A DNA stretch of 64,000 nt from positions 24,730,540 to 24,794,539 of the forward strand of contig NC_133225.1 in assembly GCF_040436345.1 (NCBI RefSeq), in the 5' to 3' direction. The notes under the pieces were generated by a model that worked only from the letters and a program-made list of their open reading frames with translations, made no database searches and was not told the origin of the DNA. Made by a program: the position numbers and the translations under genes. The DNA is from Pagrus major. Lineage: Eukaryota; Chordata; Actinopteri; Spariformes; Sparidae. Positions 1-12,800 of the stretch are shown piece by piece. Numbering within the stretch: position 1 is the stretch's first letter; each line of letters begins with the position of its first letter.

Positions 1-853
1 GGCTTTTAAGCTTGAAAAACAAATGAGTGGTTTGCTACCAAATGGCTGGTAGAATACAAAAACCAGTTGCAGCCAAATCTTTCCAGCATTCTGCTGGTTA
101 ATGGTTATTTTCCTGCCTTGGTAACATCCAGTTCGATTTCGAAATGTCTCCAGTAAGTACTGGAGTGGGGAACGTGATAAATAACTGGAATGGAAATACA
201 ATAGATAGACAGAAAGAAAGAAAATAGGGGGAAAAGTTAGAAAATACACATTTCTTTTGGGGTGCTCAAAGTGCAATAACAGGGAGCGGTCCCAACAGGA
301 CCACCAGACAGAAGAACCAGAGAGGAATTGGACATGTACTGGCATCGTGTCCTCCTTTAAATCTTCTTTCCTTTCTCACCCCTTTAGCTATAATGTGGAG
401 ACGGTACATGGGGAAAAAAACAACGGGTGAATGGACTGCTGATGCATAGAGACAACTGAACCATGAACACATTTTCTGACAATTAGATCATCCTTTTATT
501 ATCAGCAAAGCAATGCAGACAGAGAGAGTGGACAAAAAAGGAGGACATGGTTGGTCTTGGTATAGTAAAGCTACAGCCGCGGAGGGAGAGGACATGCTTT
601 GAGCTCTGAATGTCACATTTTAATGTAATGCAATTTTAATGTCTTTCAAATCCACTCAGCTGTGAGATAGTTGGCGGCTGTCTTTTACTATACAAGAGTA
701 CACACAGTAGTTTGTATGTACATGCAGAATGTACATGCAAAATACAAAACGAAAAGCAAAAAGAGGAAAAGAACCAGGTTGCAGCTCTATAAACACTACA
801 GTACTGAACAAATGCTACTTTTTGTGGTTGGAGAAGACAATGCTGGCACCTAC
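1..853 (-). other. dazap1 intron beyond the last visible coding exon
   Basis: The exon at 854-946 ends in a good donor (GTAGGT, minus strand), so this stretch should be intron leading to a terminal exon outside the window. I looked on the minus strand for the conserved C-terminus (GQGF..., ...HPYRR) and did not find it. Open frames here are short and unlike any known protein. Confidence 0.55.
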
Positions 854-3800
854 CTGCACTATATCCTCCCTGCTCATCCTGACCATAACTGTGAGAAGGA
901 CGCGTTGGTCCGTAGGCAGAGGGGTCCTGAGGGTAGTTACCCAAGCCTATCAGGGAGATGAGGAGACCAGGTTGACTGAACCCAGATACTGCTGGCCAAC
1001 TACTTTACATACTTCCCCCCTTACTGAGCTAACAGAGCTGTACATTTACACTCATTTACTGTGTCTGCACTATGCTTGGAGAGGCGACACTGCTCAGCTT
1101 CATCTGGAAGTCAAAACAAAATGGAGTGTGAGAGTGTGAGCTATCTGCTAGCACGCCTGACTTTTAAATCATGCCAGCCTGGTCTCATGAAATTTTGTGA
1201 AATGTGCATGATCTGCTAAGATGAAGGAATTATGTTTTCCAGCCAAGAAAATATTAGCAGAACGAAGCAACTAGAAACAGGAACTAGAACAACCATACAG
1301 CAGGTTTTTATTGGGTTGGAAATCTACCTGCCTGAAGTCAATTTTTACCTGAGCCTAAACAAATTGTTTTATTTATTAGCCGTAAAAACAACAACAAAGA
1401 CTTAAGTTAATTTTATCTGCCTCGCTCTCAATAGTCCTTTCTTAAAAATCCTTTAACGCCACCCAACTAAACTCCTTTTTTCAGGATAACTCATATGTTT
1501 GTGTGCGCTTCAGCTCATAAACACTTTTACTTGCGGGTGCCTGATCGATTTTGTACATGTGCAACTCTCAACAGAGGTGAGAAGGAAGCAAGATGGCTCA
1601 CTCTTTTGCTACTTCTATCACCAGCACTAGAAAAAAAAAAACCCAGTGTGTTCAATTCTTTATTCCCTCTTGCTAGTTTGGGCAAGTGAGATGCTAGATA
1701 TACTAGCATAATGCTGCATTTTGCTTGCCCCGGTCAGGCGGGCAATCCTTTTCATCGAGCCCTGACCAGTGGCTTTGCACAGGTTGTAAAATACGACTTA
1801 TATCTGGTACATTGTTGCCAATCATTTTCCAAAAATGGCTATACATTTCTGGACTGATTTCCCATCTTCCAAGCCGCCACTGGGCTCCATTACTTTTAGC
1901 TTAATGTGACAATCAACTTGAAATTAACTTGTAATTAACTTGAAACTCGTTTCATCTTTATGTCATAATACATTATTGTTTTGTGTACTCTAGTTATACA
2001 ATGCAATGTATGCATTGATTATGTATTTTTTTTAAAAACTTACTTGAGTAACTGCAGGTCAGAGTAACTTGATATCAGAACGAGTGCTAAGGGGACTTTG
2101 CTTGCTGGGTCATTCAAAGATGTTTAAAACATCCATAAGTTGCCAAAAAGCTCCTATGAGCTATATTGTTTAAAAGAAATCAAATCCAAAAATCCAACAT
2201 GGGCAAAACTCAGTTTCGTTCATGAAAATATGTTGCTCTTTAATTTAATTCTCACATTTCAGATGTCTCAGTGTCAAAATGTTTGGCATTGAATTAAACA
2301 TGTAGACCACTGGTTTGACCTTAAGCAAAACTATTTTCAAACTCCACATAAGCCCAGCTAAACTTTAACTGACACTAAATTTGCTTTGTCTAACCTCAAC
2401 CATTTACTAACCTTACACGGTTTAAAATGTCTAGTTCCTGCTACTGTCACAGTAGAGGTGTGTGATTTGTGTCCACATCATCAGCATTTCTGATCTTCTG
2501 CTCATTTCACAAAAACATTCCAAGACTGTGTCGTTACTACTGACTTGGACTACTGGACTCAGTGCCTGAACAGGCAGCGGACACTAAATGCAAAAGCTGG
2601 ATGGAAGATAAGCACAAGCAGGAAACACTGAACAAGATGAGCACCTGTCTTGACTGACAGCGATCACAGGACTGAATTTAAATGTGGATCCAGCAGTGTG
2701 ATGCAGTTGTAAGCCAAGTCAGAAGAAAAATAACCAGCCAGCCAACAAAACTGAATGTAGCTTCTAAATGAACATCTGACTCTTATCTGATAGTGTGCTT
2801 ATGTGACTGAAAGGCAGAGTGTTGAATAAAGACTGAGCTTGTTCCTTTTTCATGGATGCTGGTTAGTTTTCACAGTATCCGTCTTCATTTTGGTTCAGAG
2901 CTGAAGCCTTAATCCTGCAGGAGTATACAGTATGTCACATAGAATCTACATCCTAAATGTTTTAAATCACAGAACCTTATGAGAGACATCATTTTCTAAA
3001 CTGACACTAGAGCGGCTTAATGAAATGTCTTATTTTTTTAAAAATCCGTACATTTTAACAAAAATCTAGTTGAGCAAAGTCCAAAGATAATGTTAAACTA
3101 GACCAACAGTCCAGCTCAAAGACCACAAAAACACCCACCAGAAAGAAAAACCTACAGACACATTATCCAAAAACTCTCACTTATACCTGCATGTTTTTAC
3201 AAGGCAGAGGGGCAAAGTTCACATTTTGCAGACAAGCATGCAAAGCTCCGGAGTAATAAATTGATGGACATGTCGAATACTTTTTGATAGGTAGCTTGGC
3301 AGGTTGAACATGCCTAATTCCAGAAATAGGGTTTCATGGGCATAATACTGTCATGCTGGTGCTCTTCTACTGCGATCGTGCCAAGACCAGGAAAAGAAGC
3401 CAGCACAGTCATCAACAGGGAGGAAGAGGAGGAGGGAGCAATCAAAAGGTAGGAATATCTGAACCAAATGTCTAGTACAGTCCGTCAGGTGAAGGTTGCA
3501 CTCCCTTGAAAATCAAAATAAAATAAAAATGCAAAACAAGAAAAAAAAACATTGCAAGGCAGGATGATCTAATTCAAACCTACCAAGACCTACCAATCTT
3601 TTTCCCAATCCACAGCCCAGCTGGAAAAACTTGTCAGAAATGACTGCTGAAGACTCCTGGATATGGTGAAACTTCAGCAGCATCTTCACGGCAGAGCCAG
3701 AGGGGTTCATGTATGCAAGAAGCATGTATGCATGTGGAGCTGTTCAAGCTAAATGGTACCAAGAGCAAGCTCCTGCTTGTCTAAGGGTTGTAGATATGCA

Positions 3801-6800
3801 CTTATATAGGTGTAGTTGCATCCAATAAAATATCCAGGGAGATGGTCAGGGCTGAGGGGTGAATAAAATAGTAAATGGGAGAGAAAAGGGCAGCAAACTG
3901 CTTAATGCACAATGCTTTTCTTACCATACTGGCTATAAGGGAAGTCAGGCTGCCCAGTGGGAGCTTTGCTCAAGTCCTGAGTTGGTGTGGTGGCGGGGGC
4001 AAAGCCCAGAGGTGCAGTTCCTGGAGTGGTGGGCGGAGGAGGAACCTGTGGAGCATACTGGTCTGCTTGGGGTGTGCCGAAACTGTAACCTGTTGGAAAG
4101 TAATACAGTAATTTATAGGATTTTCCCCAAAGATCATTTGCTAGTGGAGCAGTATCACATATGGTTTACTATGCATGAGTACAAACGCCTTACACCAGTC
4201 CCTGAGTAAAACACAAAAGTCTTTGACTTCAGTCTTCAGTCGTATTTTAATACAGTACCATTTCATAAAAAAACACTACTAGTCAAGGTATTAATCTATT
4301 TCTTCTCCTCATTTTGGGCCATAAGACTACAAGCTGTACATCCACATGTCTTTGAAATATCAGCTGCCAGATCAGATTGGGACCACTCTGCCAACACACT
4401 TGTCACAGATGATTTTGGGCTTCATTCCAGTGGTTTTTCTAGTATTTTTCTATCAGTTGACAGGTTTAATAGCTGGAGGCTAATAATCTCCTCGCAGGCT
4501 CTTTTAAGCAACATTTCATGAAATGCTGGCTGTCTCTGAGTCACGCTGTCCATCTCTGATAAGGTGGAGGTTCCTCCCTGACCACAGCAAAGCTGCCTGG
4601 AAAACCTGACATAGATTCAATTACAAACACATTTTAGTTTAAAAAATGCTTCCTTCAGGAGTTAGGAGCTTAAAAGAAATATTGATTTAATAAACTACTA
4701 AAGGAACCTTCTAGGGATAAAAACACTTTTTGGCAAAAAAATATAATTTCAACACAGCAGATTATTTGTGACATTTGTCAAAGATCAATATCAGTTTTCA
4801 GAAACTCCTCATCTTCACCTAATTCAGAGTGTAATCCTTTACATATTATGCTACATTACCTGTAAGCACATTGTAGTGATGTCATAACAACTCCAGTCTC
4901 ATAATGAGTGAGCGTATCAGTATTACTGACCAAATTGAGGTGCTGTGCTGTAGCCCTGCTGAGGGTAGCCCTGAGGTGCAGCGAAGCCGCCTGCCGGGGT
5001 CGTGACCAGGAATGCGTTGAAAGGTGATGGAGGTTGTGTGGGGGTTCCACGACCTGCTGACAACGGAGGCCCATACCCGCCTGCTCCAACACAGAACAGA
5101 TCTATTTTATAGAAATGTTGTGACATAAATATCTGCACGTATTTTCTGAAATAATACCCATAATAATAACACTTTATATAAGAGAACTACGGCTGTAAAA
5201 TTAATCAAAATATAATTGAAATCGCAGTATGGCTAAGTGAAGCTGCAATCTTTTAATAAAAAGGTCAAATGTGTGACAGAACAGCTTTATAATGAAGTAC
5301 TGTAGTGCAACAGAGACGTATTTAAGATTAACAAGCCAGCGGCCTTAACTTCAACCATGACTCCAACACACGTCATGTTACAAAAGCCAGATGTTAGCGA
5401 GTGTTAGTGGGTTTTTTATTGAGTGTGAAATAAAAGGGGCATAAGAATTTTCCCCCATAACCTCCTAATCACTGCTTATTGATAGTAAGTCAGGTTTTTG
5501 TACATGAATTATGATCTCAATATGATTTGCTGAGTTAGCCTTATGTGGTAGTACCACAGTAATTACTAATAAATAGCCTATTGCAACCAATATGCATGCT
5601 TTTGAGCAAATAGTTAATGGTTAATATGTGTGCCCTAACATAAAGTGTTACCAATAGTAATAATTATTATAATAAATAATAATAATGATGAAAACATCTG
5701 ATCTGCATTATTTGAATGTCATTGTCTTATTGAACAGCTAAACATCTGACATAAGGTAGAAAACAGATTTTGCAGAACACAATCTGAAGCTGAATGAAAC
5801 TGAGTGAGCAGCACATAGCCGACACTGCAGTGAGAGTTGCAGGTCGACCCGGAGGTGGTGCTATGAAACCGAGCCTGACCAATAGCAGAGGGAGGCTGGA
5901 ATCTATTCAAGGCTGCCATCTGTCTCAAGCAGCAAATTATCAGCAGCCTCAGCCATTATGAATCAGTGATAACACGTGCTGTTAACTGTCATCAGCTTAT
6001 TGGCCACACAGACTGCAAGCCCATTTCTGTGACACAAGCACTTCAAGATAAGCACATGATCACATGGCAAAGACACAAAATCTATCTGCAATTTGATCAA
6101 CTCACAGTTATGCAACAACATACAAAAAAAAACTAATTCACTAAAATGGAAAGACAGGATCTTTTCTGTGTGTTGTCAAGTGGAGGTCGAACACCTACCT
6201 ATGGGTTGGCCGGTAGTCGACACCCACACTCCTTCAGGAAGAGAAAAAAAAAACTTTAGACTGTTGCCTAAAAATGTTATATGTTCACAGAATCCAGTGT
6301 AACATTCAACGGCAGCACAAGCAGTGACCAACATGCAAAAGGTTAATGTCAAAGCAGAGGGTTTAACACATTTAAACAGTTACTACTACGTTTTCCTCTG
6401 AACAGTGAGCCTCCCTCGCTGAGCTCTGGGACTTGTTCCCACTCACCCTGTGGCCCGTAAGGCTGTTGCCAGCCCTGGGCAGGCTGTGTTGTCCAACCAT
6501 TAGCTGCACTCAAGATGCCCCTGGGTGCCCACTGGCCAGGGCCAAGCTGACCAGGAGCTTTGCTGTCACGAGGTTCAGCCTTCTTCACTTCCACCTGGAC
6601 AAAGGGACAAGGAGGGCAGATTTGGCAACACCAGTATAAGGTCCATGAAGTCCCTCACCTAGACAGACCTGTCCTACCACTGATTATGTATGTACTGATT
6701 GGGCCAGTTTGGAGTCTTTCACTTTATGTTTATTAGAATAATAAGGGGCGACTATGTAAATTAATATTACTGTGTAGCCAGGAGAGCTGTACAGCTATGT

Positions 6801-9800
6801 GTCTCAGGTACTAATCATCAAGCGGGAATTTCACAGTGGAATGTAAATGGTAGAAAAGCTTCTGAAACCATCTCCAGATAACAGCCTCTTCAAATGTACC
6901 TGAGAGACATAGATTTCTTTCTTTCCTCGAATGAACTGCCCTATATAATGTATGATAGAGACATCTAATGGAAGGTCATGACTTACCTTTCTCCAGCTAA
7001 CGCTTATAAAGAATCTCATTTATATTGTATTTGGAATAAGTTTTAGGGGGTAAACGGATATAGAGAGAAATTTGTATCTGAGTTCTAACAGAATATATAA
7101 AAGGTAAACATGCAGATAATACAAATAAACAGTCTTTTTCAGTCAATCTATAATTGAATCTTCATACTGTGTCAAAGGTGAAACAAAATATTTCTATGGA
7201 GTACAAGTGGCTGATACACTTTGACCCCACGATAATGTCAAGTCGCTGCTGGAGGACATCGTCTTTCTACAACAAAACCTCATATCTAAAAATGCTGACC
7301 TCGAGTTTCTTTTTGATAATTAAATTATAATAATGAAGTACACTAATTGAATGAATTTCTGCCTTACACTGACGATTTTTAACCACTCAGAAATGGACTC
7401 TATCCATCCATTACAGTGCTTAAATTTGACTTTCATATATAGTTAACATCCAGCCCAGTAATAGCTCAATGCCTTGGGCCAAATTGCCCCAATAACAGAA
7501 CTTTCCTTCCTGTAACTGGGCAAAGCTACCAGCAGTTAACCAGAGCAAAGAAACAGGCTGAGACTAAGGGGGAGCCAACCAGAAATAGACTGAGGGGTTG
7601 AGTTATTGGGGTCACCTTGCAGGAGGAAAACGAATCACAAATTCCTCCCAGCCTTAAGGTGTTGCCACCTTCCCCAGCCTCCCCTCTTCCTTCTCTGTCG
7701 ACCTAATTACATGCACATGTTTCCGGCAGTGGCCCCGCCGCCGGCGGCAGCTACCTGAGCACTTTCTCCCGTGGGCATCACAGCTACGAGTGATGGATAC
7801 CATGACTTCTGTACAGTCCCCAACAGCAGAACTGGGATTTGTTCCACAGTTTGATGTGCTCCAATTTCTAATTTTGTAACTCATATCTCCCAGCCTCCCT
7901 CAAGTCCCACGGTAAGGTAATGTCAAGTCAAGAACAATGGATTAAGTCGAGCCTTGATTCCTGCTGGAAACCAGGGCAAAGTCAAGGGGGGTGCGCACCT
8001 CTGGAGAGTACACAGGTAGGGCTGAATCATTTACCAAGGAAATGGGATTCAGATAATCTTTTTAATTTAATAATCAGTGAGATTTTAATAGAAACGTCTT
8101 GTGTTGGTACTCTATATTATTGATTTGCATGATCAGCTTAAATCTGGGTCATGAAAGGTTTTTACCCAAAGTTCTCTTCAGGGAAAATATTTATTGGCAC
8201 ACAAGAAAATAACATGTTTTAATTAATGGTTTGATTAGAATAAACAAATGAGAGGCTCCCTGGGACTTGGGCGGTTTAAGGTGCTGAACACAAGCCATAA
8301 TGCGTAATGTGTTTTTAAAGCACAAAATTGCCTTAAAACATTCTTGACTGAACAACAAGAATCACCACAACAACTACCACTTTTCAGCAAAACTGGACGC
8401 TTAATCAAAGTCACAATACACACAAAAGGTCTTCTTAGTGTCAAGTGTCTCAGACTGATGTTCAAATATTTAAAACACTTCAGCAGCCATGTAAAAATCA
8501 AGGCTAGTAACAAGATACATGTGATGATATGATATGACCGAGTGTCTGACTTTGATCATTCTCTTATGCCCACAAATCATTAGTGTCAGCACGAAGGGGC
8601 AGAAAGGAGACCTTCTCTCTTCTGGTATCTCTATAGAGTGGTTTAAAAGCTGCTAATTACAAAATGTCTACTGGGGAAAAGGGGGGTTGTTTAATGAATG
8701 AGAGCTTTAAAAGTGCATTTAAAGCCCAAGAGTCAGGAGCAAACCTCGCCAGATATGTACCAAGTGGTACTTTATTTTACTAAAAATGTTTTAATGGTTT
8801 GTTTTACTCAGCTGAGATGCCAGGTGGGTGGTGTTTGCCACATGCAACAAAACAATAGAAGGAATGCCAGAAGGTTAGGAGGTGCGCTTGAAAATATAAC
8901 ACCACAGTGAATTTATTGTTTTCTCCCGGATGGACAGCTTACCTGACACTATCTGAATTGTCTTTGTGCAGTAAACCCCATCCATCTGGTACACACACTG
9001 AGATAAAACAAACACTAAGAAGTGACATGCAAGTATTATTGTTAGACTCATGTCTTATCCTGAGCAGCATTTTTGAGAGAGCTGCCATTTGTCATTTAGA
9101 GAACTGACAGACACAGTATGGAGATTCATCAACTGAGGTCACTGAGTTGAGCTTTTTCTTTAACTTTTCAAAAAGAAAAAAGAAAACATGTTGACGTGTA
9201 AGTGACCTGCCAACAAAATATCAGAAAACAAAAGAAACAGAACTGATTGGACCAGTCCTTTAGGTGCTTTATATTCAGTGAATTCTTTGAGCTTTGAAGT
9301 CTTAACTTCATCTTTTCTTTTGCTTCTCAAAAATCAGAAAATAATGTAACTTTAATATTTTAGGTGCAATCTAATACATCCTAAAGGAGTGGTCAGTTTA
9401 AACAAAGCCTTGGGCGACAATAAAATGTAAATATAACAGCATTTGTGAAGGATCAGCCAAAGCAAGTGTAAGGATAGTACGTGTTTAGAGCAAATAATAA
9501 AGATGAGTAAATTAATTTAGTGGCCTGATCATTTTATGATGTTAAAAGCTAACTTTGTGCTATATGATGCTAAAGTCACTAATGGCAAACCAATGTAAAA
9601 TGAGTCGTAAGTATAAAACAGCATCATATTATAATTCTGACTCTGTCGCCCAAGCCTCTGTTTGATCTTAAGGGTAAAATAAAACTACAACTACACACTT
9701 TTTTGCCCATGATGTCGTGAAAATGCATGTTGACAGCCTGGTCCACTGATTGTTCGGCCTCGAAAGTAATAAATCCAAAACCTAGCCAACGACCAAGAGT

Positions 9801-12800
9801 GAATCAAGGTAGCAGGGGGGGTTGTGACAACACAAGATGAAGAACAGTATTGGGCTTCAGCAGAGTGAGGATCCGTCAAGACTGAGCAAGAGGCTCCTGG
9901 GGTTCGGATGATGTCGCAGACTTGCAGAACAACACAAATCCAAGACTAAAGCCTGGGGGATCGAAGGGAACTTTTCTCTTTACTGTGCAGTGAAAAATGT
10001 TGTGAAGATAACAACAAAAGACTGCTTAACCGCTAAACATAAAGACTGATGAGTGAAGCATTTGATTTAATGTGAACTGTCACATGAAAAAGGTCAATTA
10101 AGTCCACCTTCCAACACTGATAAATGCCAATTGAACCAATACTACATTTTGTTACTTCATGCCGTTTCATCCAAACCCCACCTTGATCTGTCCCTTGGTA
10201 TATTGCTGTGGAGCACACACTCGCAGCAGCCATTGTTAATGCATCACAAAAATATGGAGAAACACAAACTGTAGAATGCCTAAAGCTTTCTCCGAGCTTT
10301 CCCAAATTCAGTATTTTACTTTTGAGTCAGCCAGGATAAGCCTAAAATGGACAATTAAAATATTGCTCACAATGGTAACACAAAGATATAGGCCAAAATT
10401 GGTTTCCCAAAGTGGCAGGTTGCTGATTTGATCAAGAGTTTTAATGGGAGATAAACAAAGTTCATCAACAGGAATGCAACTTTTTGGTCCAACGTTTTGG
10501 ACGCGCAGTTACGTTTTCATCTGACTATCTGGAACAGAACTTTTCAGAGCGTTAGCAGGCTGCAGCGCGCTGCCGTGATCTACTTTCAATTTGATTAACT
10601 TTCCGCTGTGGCAGAATTGGGTTGTGTGCACAACTCTACTTGGGGACCTAACCTGAATCCAATTAAACGTCCTGCGAGACAACTGAGATTTTAGAGACCT
10701 CTAGTATCATGCCAACCATTCCCAGGACTCATGATCTATTGCTATTAATAACATCTGTCAATGACCCGTCCTTAATCTAATTTTAAAACTAAGCTGACAC
10801 ATTAAAGAGTTTGACATATCATGGTTTCACGGATTTGGGGTAACAAGACGTGTTACCCCAAATCAGATAGCAACTACTGATTGAACCAATTTTTAAATGT
10901 TAGATGACAATAAAACCTAGTGTGGACTTCCTTTATCTTAGACTGATAGACATAAGACTGGGATCACTTACAGACCTGTAACAACTATTTGATAATTGAT
11001 TAGTTAATAGACAGAAAATTCATCGACAACAATTCTGATAATTGAGTAAATTTTGACAAAATATCAAGTTTTTATCTCTTATAAAGAAGTCACTAGAGAT
11101 CTCATGTCTAATAAGTCAGATGACTGAGTCTGTTTGAACTCTATTATTTTATTGCCTCTTTTACATTTTGTTTTATTTTCAATCATTTTTTTCTTATTTT
11201 TATTTTTTCTATTTTTTAAAAAAGACACATTTTCTTCAGTTGTTTAACTCCATATTTCCCCTATTATGCAGCTTTTTTATATCTTTTTTTCTTTGCTCTG
11301 TTTTGTTTGTTGCCTGAGGCTGACATGAGCCGGGGGTTGGGGTTCTGACAAAAAAAGTGAGCACTGTACGTCTGCTTTTTTGTATTTTTTTTTTTTTTTT
11401 GTGAATGTACAATTTCCGATGTTGATGCTCAATAAAAACATTTTGGAAAAAGAAAACATCACCATGGGCTTTTAGAAATTAACATTGAGTATTTTTCCGG
11501 ATTTGCTAATATTTTTTACACCAAAAATGTTATCCATTAAGCGTGGAAAGAATTTGTAGCTCAATCAATGATGAAAATGTTCCTTAGTTTCCGGCCTAAT
11601 CATTTACTGTCTATATAATTATGTTATCTGAAATTTCTCTGATAACAGTATTTATTTCTTTTAAGACACTAAACGAGCATTTGATTTAATGGTATGTGAT
11701 TTTGTGACATGCCTAATTTTGAGATATTGATGTGATATTTACCATGATATGACATTATATCCCTTTAACTAAACCTCATACATTTAAATAATAATAACCA
11801 TTCAGAGGATTTAGGAATAAAACGTCAATTGTTGCTTAACAATCGCTCAAATAACCTTGAGGAAAATTCTCTAATTAGAGAAATATCACAGTTTGATGTA
11901 ACTTTGTATACACCCCATTCTGACCAAGTTAAAAATTTGGGTTCTTTTACATTTGGCCTGTACCTCTGTGCTACCAGTCAATGCACAGTAACCTAAAGGA
12001 GAAAAGACAAATCTTAAGAGACACCGTTAATCACATTCAAACCATTCACAAGGAGAAGGGGGACAGAAGAAAGAAAAATAGAAAGGGCTTACTTACAAAA
12101 ATACTTAACTTTCTACATATGGGAAAACACAAACTATGCCATTTAAGATACATGTATCAGTTACGTCTAAATCAAGGTAAAGAAAACTTATTCCAATGTT
12201 GAAAGTCTAATGGTTTTAGTAAAAGAAACTGTTTACACCATCAAAAATTATGTAATGGTTGTTACTGGTATATAAGATCATGTTAAATTCCAATGACAAA
12301 CTATTCTGGGTTTCTCCCAATAGAGAATGAATGGGGGTTTTGAAGGGAGTGCAGTAATACATGTTGTGGGTCAGTGGCCGCTGCATCTTTACTATGTAGG
12401 ACAAATGCAGATGAAACAGCTGTGACTGTAACTCAGCGGGCAGAGTCTGACACCAACACTGCCGGTGGCATGGAGTCTGATTCCCAGTGAGGCCACCCGT
12501 GCTAAAAGTGTCGGCACATGTCATAAACTCATGATACATTTATGATTAAATGGAAAAACTTTCCAAAGATTTCTGGGTCTGTCATTTCTTCCTATATATA
12601 GGTTAGAGAGACTTCTGAAATAGCAAAGTAAAAAGCTTCTATTGTTCGAGTGATAACAATGTAATTTTCAACTTCAGCCTTTGGGCTGAAACCAGCCTCT
12701 TTGAAGGACAAATCCCCCCTTAGATACTCAAACTGTGCTCAATGTGCCAGTTGCATGTGGTGATAAAGTACTGTGTTTTTTGGAGCACCTACTTTCCTGA

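Noticed and set aside
671..1139. Plus-strand frames opposite the dazap1 exon at 854-946
   Set aside because: They are antisense to a coding exon, have no recognisable product and no splice support.
7442..7620. Possible MITE with CCCCAATAAC / GTTATTGGGG inverted words
   Set aside because: Only 10 bp pair, and flanking sequence does not extend the match, so chance cannot be excluded.
12216..12539. 107-aa minus-strand frame
   Set aside because: It covers a tRNA-derived SINE relic on the opposite strand and encodes nothing recognisable.
12425..12545. A functional tRNA gene
   Set aside because: The A-box-like part is fair but box B is mutated and no cloverleaf closes.
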